Source: Heliopora coerulea
Taxonomy: Eukaryota > Cnidaria > Anthozoa > Scleralcyonacea > Helioporidae
Assembly (NCBI GenBank): GCA_030142905.1
Contig: JASJOG010000107.1
Span: forward strand, 992,001 to 1,056,000
Length of the DNA: 64,000 nt
Direction of reading: 5' to 3'
Shown: piece by piece, positions 24,250-37,300 of the stretch
Numbering within the stretch: the first letter of the stretch is position 1
How the letters are laid out: every line of letters begins with the position of its first letter
The notes under the pieces: generated by a model
The model's database searches: none
Told to the model about the DNA's origin: nothing
What the model saw: only the letters and a program-made list of their open reading frames with translations
Translations under genes and position numbers: made by a program

Positions 24250-27200
24250 AACTTTCGAAATAAGAGCAGAATGTGAAAGTTTATTGCATAGAAAGTAGTT
24301 TTGCAGTGATTTCAGTGGTTTTTGAGCGAAATTACGTTGAAAATTTTAGGTGTCAAAATTTGACCAAAATGTAAAGGGGTTAACCTTTGGTTTTTGACGA
24401 TTTTTCCACCAATTTTCAACTTTCGAAATAAGAGCAGAATGTGAAAGTTTATTGCATAGAAAGTAGTTTTGCAGTGATTTCAGTGGTTTTTGAGCGAAAT
24501 TACGTTGAAAATTTTAGGTGTCAAAATTTGACCAAAATGTAAAGGGGTTAACCTTTGGTTTTTGACGATTTTTCCACCAATTTTCAACTTTCGAAATAAG
24601 AGCAGAATGTGAAAGTTTATTGCATAGAAAGTAGTTTTGCAGTGATTTCAGTGGTTTTTGAGCGAAATTACGTTGAAAATTTTAGGTGTCAAAATTTGAC
24701 CAAAATGTAAAGGGGTTAACCTTTGGTTTTTGACGATTTTTCCACCAATTTTCAACTTTCGAAATAAGAGCAGAATGTGAAAGTTTATTGCATAGAAAGT
24801 AGTTTTGCAGTGATTTCAGTGGTTTTTGAGCGAAATTACGTTGAAAATTTTAGGTGTCAAAATTTGACCAAAATGTAAAGGGGTTAACCTTTGGTTTTTG
24901 ACGATTTTTCCACCAATTTTCAACTTTCGAAATAAGAGCAGAATGTGAAAGTTTATTGCATAGAAAGTAGTTTTGCAGTGATTTCAGTGGTTTTTCAGCG
25001 AAATTACGTTGAAAATTTTAGGTGTCAAAATTTGACCAAAATGTAAAGGGGTTAACCTTTGGTTTTTGACGATTTTTCCACCAATTTTCAACTTTCGAAA
25101 TAAGAGCAGAATGTGAAAGTTTATTGCATAGAAAGTAGTTTTGCACTGATTTCAGTGGTTTTTGAGCGAAATTACGTTGAAAATTTTAGGTGTCAAAATT
25201 TGACCAAAATGTAAAGGGGTTAACCTTTGGTTTTTGACGATTTTTCGACCAATTTTCAACTTTCGAAATAAGAGCAGAATGTGAAAGTTTATTGCATAGA
25301 AAGTAGTTTTGCAGTGATTTCAGTGGTTTTTGAGCGAAATTACGTTGAAAATTTTAGGTGTCAAAATTTGACCAAAATGTAAAGGGGTTAACCTTTGGTT
25401 TTTGACGATTTTTCGACCAATTTTCAACTTTCGAAATAAGAGCAGAATGTGAAAGTTTATTGCATAGAAAGTAGTTTTGCAGTGATTTCAGTGGTTTTTA
25501 AGCGAAATTACGTTGAAAATTTTAGGTGTCAAAATTTGACCAAAATGTAAAGGGGTTAACCTTTGGTTTTTGACGATTTTTCGACCAATTTTCAACTTTC
25601 GAAATAAGAGCAGAATGTGAAAGTTTATTGCATAGAAAGTAGTTTTGCAGTGATTTCAGTGGTTTTTGAGCGAAATTACGTTGAAAATTTTAGGTGTCAA
25701 AATTTGACCAAAATGTAAAGGGGTTAACCTTTGGTTTTTGACGATTTTTCCACCAATTTTCAACTTTCGAAATAAGAGCAGAATGTGAAAGTTTATTGCA
25801 TAGAAAGTAGTTTTGCAGTGATTTCAGTGGTTTTTGAGCGAAATTACGTTGAAAATTTTAGGTGTCAAAATTTGACCAAAATGTAAAGGGGTTAACCTTT
25901 GGTTTTTGACGATTTTTCCACCAATTTTCAACTTTCGAAATAAGAGCAGAATGTGAAAGTTTATTGCATAGAAAGTAGTTTTGCAGTGATTTCAGTGGTT
26001 TTTGAGCAAAATTACGTTGAAAATTTTAGGTGTCAAAATTTGACCAAAATGTAAAGGGGTTAACCTTTGGTTTTTGACGATTTTTCCACCAATTTTCAAC
26101 TTTCGAAATAAGAGCAGAATGTGAAAGTTTATTGCATAGAAAGTAGTTTTGCAGTGATTTCAGTGGTTTTTCAGCGAAATTACGTTGAAAATTTTAGGTG
26201 TCAAAATTTGACCAAAATGTAAAGGGGTTAACCTTTGGTTTTTGACGATTTTTCCACCAATTTTCAACTTTCGAAATAAGAGCAGAATGTGAAAGTTTAT
26301 TGCATAGAAAGTAGTTTTGCAGTGATTTCAGTGGTTTTTGAGCGAAATTACGTTGAAAATTTTAGGTGTCAAAATTTGACCAAAATGTAAAGGGGTTAAC
26401 CTTTGGTTTTTGACGATTTTTCCACCAATTTTCAACTTTCGAAATAAGAGCAGAATGTGAAAGTTTATTGCATAGAAAGTAGTTTTGCAGTGATTTCAGT
26501 GGTTTTTGAGCGAAATTACGTTGAAAATTTTAGGTGTCAAAATTTGACCAAAATGTAAAGGGGTTAACCTTTGGTTTTTGACGATTTTTCCACCAATTTT
26601 CAACTTTCGAAATAAGAGCAGAATGTGAAAGTTTATTGCATAGAAAGTAGTTTTGCAGTGATTTCAGTGGTTTTTGAGCGAAATTACGTTGAAAATTTTA
26701 GGTGTCAAAATTTGACCAAAATGTAAAGGGGTTAACCTTTGGTTTTTGACGATTTTTCCACCAATTTTCAACTTTCGAAATAAGAGCAGAATGTGAAAGT
26801 TTATTGCATAGAAAGTAGTTTTGCAGTGATTTCAGTGGTTTTTGAGCGAAATTACGTTGAAAATTTTAGGTGTCAAAATTTGACCAAAATGTAAAGGGGT
26901 TAACCTTTGGTTTTTGACGATTTTTCCACCAATTTTCAACTTTCGAAATAAGAGCAGAATGTGAAAGTTTATTGCATAGAAAGTAGTTTTGCAGTGATTT
27001 CAGTGGTTTTTCAGCGAAATTACGTTGAAAATTTTAGGTGTCAAAATTTGACCAAAATGTAAAGGGGTTAACCTTTGGTTTTTGACGATTTTTCCACCAA
27101 TTTTCAACTTTCGAAATAAGAGCAGAATGTGAAAGTTTATTGCATAGAAAGTAGTTTTGCAGTGATTTCAGTGGTTTTTGAGCGAAATTACGTTGAAAAT

Positions 27201-27500
27201 TTTAGGTGTCAAAATTTGACCAAAATGTAAAGGGGTTAACCTTTGGTTTTTGACGATTTTTCCACCAATTTTCAACTTTCGAAATAAGAGCAGAATGTGA
27301 AAGTTTATTGCATAGAAAGTAGTTTTGCAGTGATTTCAGTGGTTTTTGAGCGAAATTACGTTGAAAATTTTAGGTGTCAAAATTTGACCAAAATGTAAAG
27401 GGGTTAACCTTTGGTTTTTGACGATTTTTCGACCAATTTTCAACTTTCGAAATAAGAGCAGAATGTGAAAGTTTATTGCATAGAAAGTAGTTTTGCAGTG
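24250..27500 (+). repeat. Homogeneous satellite stretch with little higher-order structure
   Basis: Most monomers here carry the same majority variants (TTTTTCCACC, GCAGTGATTTCAGTGG, GTTTTTGAGCG). The TTTTTCAGCG variant appears at 24991, about 26168 and 27008, the last two 840 bp (5 monomers) apart. No longer period was clear to me. Confidence 0.6.
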
Positions 27501-29449
27501 ATTTCAGTGGTTTTTGAGCGAAATTACGTTGAAAATTTTAGGTGTCAAAATTTGACCAAAATGTAAAGGGGTTAACCTTTGGTTTTTGACGATTTTTCCA
27601 CCAATTTTCAACTTTCGAAATAAGAGCAGAATGTGAAAGTTTATTGCATAGAAAGTAGTTTTGCAGTGATTTCAGTGGTTTTTTGAGCAAAATTACGTTG
27701 AAAATTTTAGGTGTCAAAATTTGACCAAAATGTAAAGGGGTTAACCTTTGGTTTTTGTCGATTTTTCCACCAATTTTCAACTTTCGAAATAAGAGCAGAA
27801 TGTGAAAGTTTATTGCATAGAAAGTAGTTTTGCAGTGATTTCAGTAGTTTTTGAGCGAAATTACGTTGAAAATTTTAGGTGTCAAAATTTGACCAAAATG
27901 TAAAGGGGTTAACCTTTGGTTTTTGACGATTTTTCCACCAATTTTCAACTTTCGAAATAAGAGCAGAATGTGAAAGTTTATTGCATAGAAAGTAGTTTTG
28001 CAGTGATTTGAGTGGTTTTTTGAGCGAAATTACGTTGAAAATTTTAGGTGTCAAAATTTGACCAAAATGTAAAGGGGTTAACCTTTGGTTTTTGACGATT
28101 TTTCCACCAATTTTCAACTTTCGAAATAAGAGCAGAATGTGAAAGTTTATTGCATAGAAAGTAGTTTTGCAGTGATTTCAGTGGTTTTTGAGCGAAATTA
28201 CGTTGAAAATTTTAGGTGTCAAAATTTGACCAAAATGTAAAGGGGTTAACCTTTGGTTTTTGACGATTTTTCCACCAATTTTCAACTTTCGAAATAAGAG
28301 CAGAATGTGAAAGTTTATTGCATAGAAAGTAGTTTTGCAGTGATTTCAGTGGTTTTTCAGCGAAATTATGTTGAAAATTTTAGGTGTCAAAATTTGACCA
28401 AAATGTAAAGGGGTTAACCTTTGGTTTTTGACGATTTTTCCACCAATTTTCAACTTTCGAAATAAGAGCAGAATGTGAAAGTTTATTGCATAGAAAGTAG
28501 TTTTGCAGAGATTTCAGTGGTTTTTCAGCGAAATTACGTTGAAAATTTTAGGTGTCAAAATTTGACCAAAATGTAAAGGGGTTAACCTTTGGTTTTTGAC
28601 GATTTTTCCACCAATTTTCAACTTTCGAAATAAGAGCAGAATGTGAAAGTTTATTGCATAGAAAGTAGTTTTGCAGTGATTTCAGTGGTTTTTTGAGCGA
28701 AATTACGTTGAAAATTTTAGGTGTCAAAATTTGACCAAAATGTAAAGGGGTTAACCTTTGGTTTTTGACGATTTTTCCACCAATTTTCAACTTTCGAAAT
28801 AAGAGCAGAATGTGAAAGTTTATTGCATAGAAAGTAGTTTTGCAGTGATTTGAGTGGTTTTTTGAGCGAAATTACGTTGAAAATTTTAGGTGTCAAAATT
28901 TGACCAAAATATAAAGGGGTTAACCTTTGGTTTTTGACGATTTTTCGACCAATTTTCAACTTTCGAAATAAGAGCAGAATGTGAAAGTTTATTGCATAGA
29001 AAGTAGTTTTGCAGTGATTTCAGTGGTTTTTGAGCGAAATTACGTTGAAAATTTTAGGTGTCAAAATTTGACCAAAATGTAAAGGGGTTAACCTTTGGTT
29101 TCTGACGATTTTTCCACCAATTTTCAACTTTCGAAATAAGAGCAGAATGTGAAAGTTTATTGCATAGAAAGTAGTTTTGCAGTGATTTCAGTGGTTTTTG
29201 AGCGAAATTACGTTGAAAATTTTAGGTGTCAAAATTTGACCAAAATGTAAAGGGGTTAACCTTTGGTTTTTGACGATTTTTCGAACAATTTTCAACTTTC
29301 GAAATAAGAGCAGAATGTGAAAGTTTATTGCATAGAAAGTAGTTTTGCAGTGATTTCAGTGGTTTTTGAGCGAAATTACGTTGAAAATTTTAGGTGTCAA
29401 AATTTGACCAAAATGTAAAGGGGTTAACCTTTGGTTTTTGACGATTTTT

Positions 29450-32400
29450 CGACCAATTTTCAACTTTCGAAATAAGAGCAGAATGTGAACGTTTATTGCA
29501 TAGAAAGTAGTTTTACAGTGATTTCAGTGGTTTTTGAGCGAAATTACGTTGAAAATTGTAGGTGTCAAAATTTGACCAAAATCAAAAGGGGTTAACCTTT
29601 GGTTTTTGACGATTTTTCCATCAATTTTCAACTTTCGAAATAAGAGCAGAATGTGAAAGTTTATTGCATAGAAAGTAGTTTTGCACTGATTTCAGTGGTT
29701 TTTCAGCGAAATTACGTTGAAAATTTTAGGTGTCAAAATTTGACCAAAATGTAAAGGGGTTAACCTTTGGTTTTTGACGATTTTTCCACCAATTTTCAAC
29801 TTTCGAAATAAGAGCAGAATGTGAAAGTTTATTGCATAGAAAGTAGTTTTGCAGTGATTTCAGTGGTTTTTTGAGCAAAATTACGTTGAAAATTTTAGGT
29901 GTCAAAATTTGACCAAAATGTAAAGGGGTTAACCTTTGGTTTTTGTCGATTTTTCGACCAATTTTCAACTTTCGAAATAAGAGCAGAATGTGAAAGTTTA
30001 TTGCATAGAAAGTAGTTTTGCAGTGATTTCAGTAGTTTTTGAGCGAAATTACGTTGAAAATTTTAGGTGTCAAAATTTGACCAAAATATAAAGGGGTTAA
30101 CCTTTGGTTTTTGACGATTTTTCCACCAATTTTCAACTTTCGAAATAAGAGCAGAATGTGAAAGTTTATTGCATAGAAAGTAGTTTTGCAGTGATTTCAG
30201 TGGTTTTTGAGCGAAATTACGTTGAAAATTTTAGGTGTCAAAATTTGACCAAAATGTAAAGGGGTTAACCTTTGGTTTTTGACGATTTTTCCACCAATTT
30301 TCAACTTTCGAAATAAGAGCAGAATGTGAAAGTTTATTGCATAGAAAGTAGTTTTGCAGTGATTTCAGTGGTTTTTTGAGCGAAATTACGTTGAAAATTT
30401 TAGGTGTCAAAATTTGACCAAAATGTAAAGGGGTTAACCTTTGGTTTTTGACGATTTTTCCACCAATTTTCAACTTTCGAAATAAGAGCAGAATGTGAAA
30501 GTTTATTGCATAGAAAGTAGTTTTGCAGTGATTTCAGTGGTTTTTGAGCGAAATTACGTTGAAAATTTTAGGTGTCAAAATTTGACCAAAATGTAAAGGG
30601 GTTAACCTTTGGTTTTTGACGATTTTTCGACCAATTTTCAACTTTCGAAATAAGAGAAGAATGTGAAAGTTTATTGCATAGAAAGTAGTTTTGCACTGAT
30701 TTCAGTGGTTTTTGAGCGAAATTACGTTGAAAATTTTAGGTGTCAAAATTTGACCAAAAAGGTAAAGGGGTTAACCTTTGGTTTTTGACGATTTTTCCAC
30801 CAATTTTCAACTTTCGAAATAAGAGCAGAATGTGAAAGTTTATTGCATAGAAAGTAGTTTTGCAGTGATTTGAGTGGTTTTTTGAGCGAAATTACGTTGA
30901 AAATTTTAGGTGTCAAAATTTGACCAAAATGTAAAGGGGTTAACCTTTGGTTTTTGACGATTTTTCCACCAATTTTCAACTTTCGAAATAAGAGCAGAAT
31001 GTGAAAGTTTATTGCATAGAAAGTAGTTTTGCAGTGATTTCAGTGGTTTTTGAGCGAAATTACGTTGAAAATTTTAGGTGTCAAAATTTGACCAAAATGT
31101 AAAGGGGTTAACCTTTGGTTTTTGACGATTTTTCCACCAATTTTCAACTTTCGAAATAAGAGCAGAATGTGAAAGTTTATTGCATAGAAAGTAGTTTTGC
31201 AGTGATTTCAGTGGTTTTTGAGCGAAATTACGTTGAAAATTTTAGGTGTCAAAATTTGACCAAAATGTAAAGGGGTTAACCTTTGGTTTTTGACGATTTT
31301 TCCACCAATTTTCAACTTTCGAAATAAGAGCAGAATGTGAACGTTTATTGCATAGAAAGTAGTTTTACAGTGATTTCAGTGGTTTTTGAGCGAAATTACG
31401 TTGAAAATTGTAGGTGTCAAAATTTGACCAAAATAAAAAGGGGTTAACCTTTGGTTTTTGACGATTTTTCCATCAATTTTCAACTTTCGAAATAAGAGCA
31501 GAATGTGAAAGTTTATTGCATAGAAAGTAGTTTTGCAGTGATTTCAGTGGTTTTTCAGCGAAATTACGTTGAAAATTTTAGGTGTCAAAATTTGACCAAA
31601 ATGTAAAGGGGTTAACCTTTGGTTTTTGACGATTTTTCCACCAATTTTCAACTTTCGAAATAAGAGCAGAATGTGAAAGTTTATTGCATAGAAAGTAGTT
31701 TTGCAGTGATTTCAGTGGTTTTTTGAGCAAAATTACGTTGAAAATTTTAGGTGTCAAAATTTGACCAAAATGTAAAGGGGTTAACCTTTGGTTTTTGTCG
31801 ATTTTTCGACCAATTTTCAACTTTCGAAATAAGAGCAGAATGTGAAAGTTTATTGCATAGAAAGTAGTTTTGCAGTGATTTCAGTAGTTTTTGAGCGAAA
31901 TTACGTTGAAAATTTTAGGTGTCAAAATTTGACCAAAATATAAAGGGGTTAACCTTTGGTTTTTGACGATTTTTCCACCAATTTTCAACTTTCGAAATAA
32001 GAGCAGAATGTGAAAGTTTATTGCATAGAAAGTAGTTTTGCAGTGATTTCAGTGGTTTTTGAGCGAAATTACGTTGAAAATTTTAGGTGTCAAAATTTGA
32101 CCAAAATGTAAAGGGGTTAACCTTTGGTTTTTGACGATTTTTCCACCAATTTTCAACTTTCGAAATAAGAGCAGAATGTGAAAGTTTATTGCATAGAAAG
32201 TAGTTTTGCAGTGATTTCAGTGGTTTTTTGAGCGAAATTACGTTGAAAATTTTAGGTGTCAAAATTTGACCAAAATGTAAAGGGGTTAACCTTTGGTTTT
32301 TGACGATTTTTCGACCAATTTTCAACTTTCGAAATAAGAGCAGAATGTGAAAGTTTATTGCATAGAAAGTAGTTTTGCAGTGATTTCAGTGGTTTTTGAG

Positions 32401-33150
32401 CGAAATTACGTTGAAAATTTTAGGTGTCAAAATTTGACCAAAATGTAAAGGGGTTAACCTTTGGTTTTTGACGATTTTTCGACCAATTTTCAACTTTCGA
32501 AATAAGAGCAGAATGTGAAAGTTTATTGCATAGAAAGTAGTTTTGCAGTGATTTCAGTGGTTTTTGAGCGAAATTACGTTGAAAATTTTAGGTGTCAAAA
32601 TTTGACCAAAAAGGTAAAGGGGTTAACCTTTGGTTTTTGACGATTTTTCCACCAATTTTCAACTTTCGAAATAAGAGCAGAATGTGAAAGTTTATTGCAT
32701 AGAAAGTAGTTTTGCAGTGATTTGAGTGGTTTTTTGAGCGAAATTACGTTGAAAATTTTAGGTGTCAAAATTTGACCAAAATGTAAAGGGGTTAACCTTT
32801 GGTTTTTGACGATTTTTCCACCAATTTTCAACTTTCGAAATAAGAGCAGAATGTGAAAGTTTATTGCATAGAAAGTAGTTTTGCAGTGATTTCAGTGGTT
32901 TTTGAGCGAAATTACGTTGAAAATTTTAGGTGTCAAAATTTGACCAAAATGTAAAGGGGTTAACCTTTGGTTTTTGACGATTTTTCCACCAATTTTCAAC
33001 TTTCGAAATAAGAGCAGAATGTGAAAGTTTATTGCATAGAAAGTAGTTTTGCAGTGATTTCAGTGGTTTTTGAGCGAAATTACGTTGAAAATTTTAGGTG
33101 TCAAAATTTGACCAAAATGTAAAGGGGTTAACCTTTGGTTTTTGACGATT
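29450..33150 (+). repeat. 11-mer higher-order repeat, 1852 bp, two near-identical copies
   Basis: Rare markers recur 1852 bp apart: TTTTACAG at 29511 and 31363, GAAAATTGTAGG at about 29552 and 31404, the GGTTTTTGTCG variant, and the AAAAAGGTAAAGG insertion (about 30757 and 32609). Only a few single-base differences were seen, for example ATCAAAAGG against ATAAAAAGG, GCACTG against GCAGTG, and AGAGAAGAA against AGAGCAGAA. Confidence 0.87.
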
Positions 33151-34349
33151 TTTCCACCAATTTTCAACTTTCGAAATAAGAGCAGAATGTGAAAGTTTAT
33201 TGCATAGAAAGTAGTTTTGCAGTGATTTCAGTGGTTTTTGAGCGAAATTACGTTGAAAATTTTAGGTGTCAAAATTTGACCAAAATGTAAAGGGGTTAAC
33301 CTTTGGTTTTTGACGATTTTTCCACCAATTTTCAACTTTCGAAATAAGAGCAGAATGTGAAAGTTTATTGCATAGAAAGTAGTTTTGCAGTGATTTCAGT
33401 GGTTTTTGAGCGAAATTACGTTGAAAATTTTAGGTGTCAAAATTTGACCAAAATGTAAAGGGGTTAACCTTTGGTTTTTGACGATTTTTCGACCAATTTT
33501 CAACTTTCGAAATAAGAGCAGAATGTGAACGTTTATTGCATAGAAAGTAGTTTTGCAGTGATTTCAGTGGTTTTTCAGCGAAATTACGTTGAAAATTTTA
33601 GGTGTCAAAATTTGACCAAAATATAAAGGGGTTAACCTTTGGTTTTTGACGATTTTTCGACCAATTTTCAACTTTCGAAATAAGAGCAGAATGTGAAAGT
33701 TTATTGCATAGAAAGTAGTTTTGCAGTGATTTCAGTGGTTTTTGAGCGAAATTACGTTGAAAATTTTAGGTGTCAAAATTTGACCAAAATGTAAAGGGGT
33801 TAACCTTTGGTTTTTGACGATTTTTCCACCAATTTTCAACTTTCGAAATAAGAGCAGAATGTGAAAGTTTATTGCATAGAAAGTAGTTTTGCAGTGATTT
33901 CAGTGGTTTTTGAGCGAAATTACGTTGAAAATTTTAGGTGTCAAAATTTGACCAAAATGTAAAGGGGTTAACCTTTGGTTTTTGACGAATTTTCCACCAA
34001 TTTTCAACTTTCGAAATAAGAGCAGAATGTGAAAGTTTATTGCATAAAAAGTAGTTTTGCAGTGATTTCAGTGGTTTTTGAGCGAAATTACGTTGAAAAT
34101 TTTAGGTGTCAAAATTTGACCAAAATGTAAAGGGGTTAACCTTTGGTTTTTGACGATTTTTCCACCAATTTTCAACTTTCGAAATAAGAGCAGAATGTGA
34201 AAGTTTATTGCATAAAAAGTAGTTTTGCAGTGATTTCAGTGGTTTTTGAGCGAAATTACGTTGAAAATTTTAGGTGTCAAAATTTGACCAAAATGTAAAG
34301 GGGTTAAACTTTGGTTTTTGACGATTTTTCCACCAATTTTCAACTTTCG

Positions 34350-37300
34350 AAATAAGAGCAGAATGTGAACGTTTATTGCATAGAAAGTAGTTTTGCAGTG
34401 GTTTCAGTGGTTTTTGAGCGAAATTACGTTGAAAATTTTAGGTGTCAAAATTTGACCAAAATGAAAAGGGGTTAACCTTTGGTTTTTGACGATTTTTCCA
34501 TCCATTTTCAATATTCGAAATAAGAGCAGAATGTGAAAGTTTATTGCATAGAAAGTAGTTTTGCAGTGATTTCAGTGGTTTTTGAGCGAAATTACGTTGA
34601 AAATTTAGGTGTCAAAATTTGACCAAAATGTAAAGGGGTTAACCTTTGGTTTCTGATGATTTTTCGACCAATTTTCAACTTTCGAAATAAGAGCAGAATG
34701 TGAAAGTTTATTGCATAGAAAGTAGTTTTGCAGTGATTTCAGTGGTTTTTTGAGCGAAATTACGTTGAAATTTTAGGTGTCAAAATTTGACCAAAATGTA
34801 AAGGGGTTAACCTTTGGTTTTTGACGATTTTTCCACCAATTTTCAACTTTCGAAATAAGAGCAGAATGTGAAAGTTTATTGCATAGAAAGTAGTTTTGCA
34901 GTGATTTCAGTGGTTTTTGAGCGAAATTACGTTGAAAATTTTAGGTGTCAAAATTTGACCAAAATGTAAAGGGGTTAACCTTTGGTTTTTGACGATTTTT
35001 CCACCAATTTTCAACTTTCGAAATAAGAGCAGAATGTGAAAGTTTATTGCATAGAAAGTAGTTTTGCAGTGATTTGAGTGGTTTTTTTAGCGAAATTACG
35101 TTGAAAATTTTAGGTGTCAAAAGTTGACCAAAATGTAAAGGGGTTAACCTTTGGTTTTTAACGATTTTTCGACCAATTTTAAACTTTCGAAATAAGAGCA
35201 GAATGTGAAAGTTTATTGCATAGAAAGTAGTTTTGCAGTGATTTCAGTGGTTTTTGAGCGAAATTACGTTGAAAATTTTAGGTGTCAAAATTTGACCAAA
35301 ATGTAAATGGGTTAACCTTTGGTTTTTGACGATTTTTCCACCAATTTTCAACTTTCGAAATAAGAGCAGAATGTGAAAGTTTATTTCATAGAAAGTAGTT
35401 TTGCAGTGATTTCAGTGGTTTTTGAGCGAAATTACGTTGAAAATTTTAGGTGTCAAAATTTGACCAAAATGTAAAGGGGTTAACCTTTGGTTTCTGACGA
35501 TTTTTCCACCAATTTTCAACTTTCGAAATAAGAGCAGAATGTGAAAGTTTATTGCATAGAAAGTAGTTTTGCAGTGATTTCAGTGGTTTTTGAGCGAAAT
35601 TACGTTGAAAATTTTAGGTGTCAAAATTTGACCAAAATGTAAAGGGGTTAATCTTTGGTTTCTGACGATTTTTCCACCAATTTTCAACTTTCGAAATAAG
35701 AGCAGAATGTGAAAGTTTATTGCATAGAAAGTAGTTTTGCAGTGATTTCAGTGGTTTTTAAGCGAAATTACGTTGAAAATTTTAGGTGTCAAAATTTGAC
35801 CAAAATGTAAAGGGGTTAACCTTTGGTTTTTGACGATTTTTCCACCAATTTTCAACTTTCGAAATAAGAGCAGAATGTGAAAGTTTATTGCATAGAAAGT
35901 AGTTTTGCAGTGATTTGAGTGGTTTTTTTAGCGAAATTACGTTGAAAATTTTAGGTGTCAAAATTTGACCAAAATGTAAAGGGGTTAACCTTTGGTTTTT
36001 GACGATTTTTCCACCAATTTTCAACTTTCGAAATAAGAGCAGAATGTGAAAGTTTATTGCATAGAAAGTAGTTGTGCAGTGATTTCAGTTGTTTTTGAGC
36101 GAAATTACGTTGAAAATTTTAGGTGTCAAAATTTGACCAAAATGTAAAGGGGTTAACCTTTGGTTTTTTAAGTTTTTTCGACCAATTTTCAACTTTCGAA
36201 ATAAGAGCAGAATGTGAAAGTTTATTGCATAAAAAGTAGTTTTGCAGTGATTTCAGTGGTTTTTGAGCGAAATTACGTTGAAAATTTTAGGTGTCAAAAT
36301 TTGACCAAAATGTAAAGGGGTTAACCTTTGGTTTTTGACGATTTTTCCACCAATTTTCAACTTTCGAAATAAGAGCAGAATGTGAACGTTTATTGCATAG
36401 AAAGTAGTTTTGCAGTGATTTCAGTGGTTTTTGAGCGAAATTACGTTGAAAATTTTAGGTGTCAAAATTTGACCAAAATGAAAAGGGGTTAACCTTTGGT
36501 TTTTGACGATTTTTCCATCCATTTTCAACTTTCGAAATAAGAGCAGAATGTGAAAGTTTATTGCATAGAAAGTAGTTTTGCAGTGATTTCAGTGGTTTTT
36601 GAGCGAAATTACGTTGAAAATTTAGATGTCAAAATTTGACCAAAATGTAAAGGGGTTAACCTTTGGTTTCTGATGATTTTTCGACCAATTTTCAACTTTC
36701 GAAATAAGAGCAGAATGTGAAAGTTTATTGCATAGAAAGTAGTTTTGCAGTGATTTCAGTGGTTTTTTGAGCGAAATTACGTTGAAATTTTAGGTGTCAA
36801 AATTTGACCAAAATGTAAAGGGGTTAACCTTTGGTTTTTGACGATTTTTCCACCAATTTTCAACTTTCGAAATAAGAGCAGAATGTGAAAGTTTATTGCA
36901 TAGAAAGTAGTTTTGCAGTGATTTCAGTGGTTTTTGAGCGAAATTACGTTGAAAATTTTAGGTGTCAAAATTTGACCAAAATGTAAATGGGTTAACCTTT
37001 GGTTTTTGACGATTTTTCCACCAATTTTCAACTTTCGAAATAAGAGCAGAATGTGAAAGTTTATTGCATAGAAAGTAGTTTTGCAGTGATTTGAGTGGTT
37101 TTTTTAGCGAAATTACGTTGAAAATTTTAGGTGTCAAAAGTTGACCAAAATGTAAAGGGGTTAACCTTTGGTTTTTAACGATTTTTCCACCAATTTTCAA
37201 CTTTCGAAATAAGAGCAGAATGTGAAAGTTTATTGCATAGAAAGTAGTTTTGCAGTGATTTCAGTGGTTTTTGAGCGAAATTACGTTGAAAATTTTAGGT

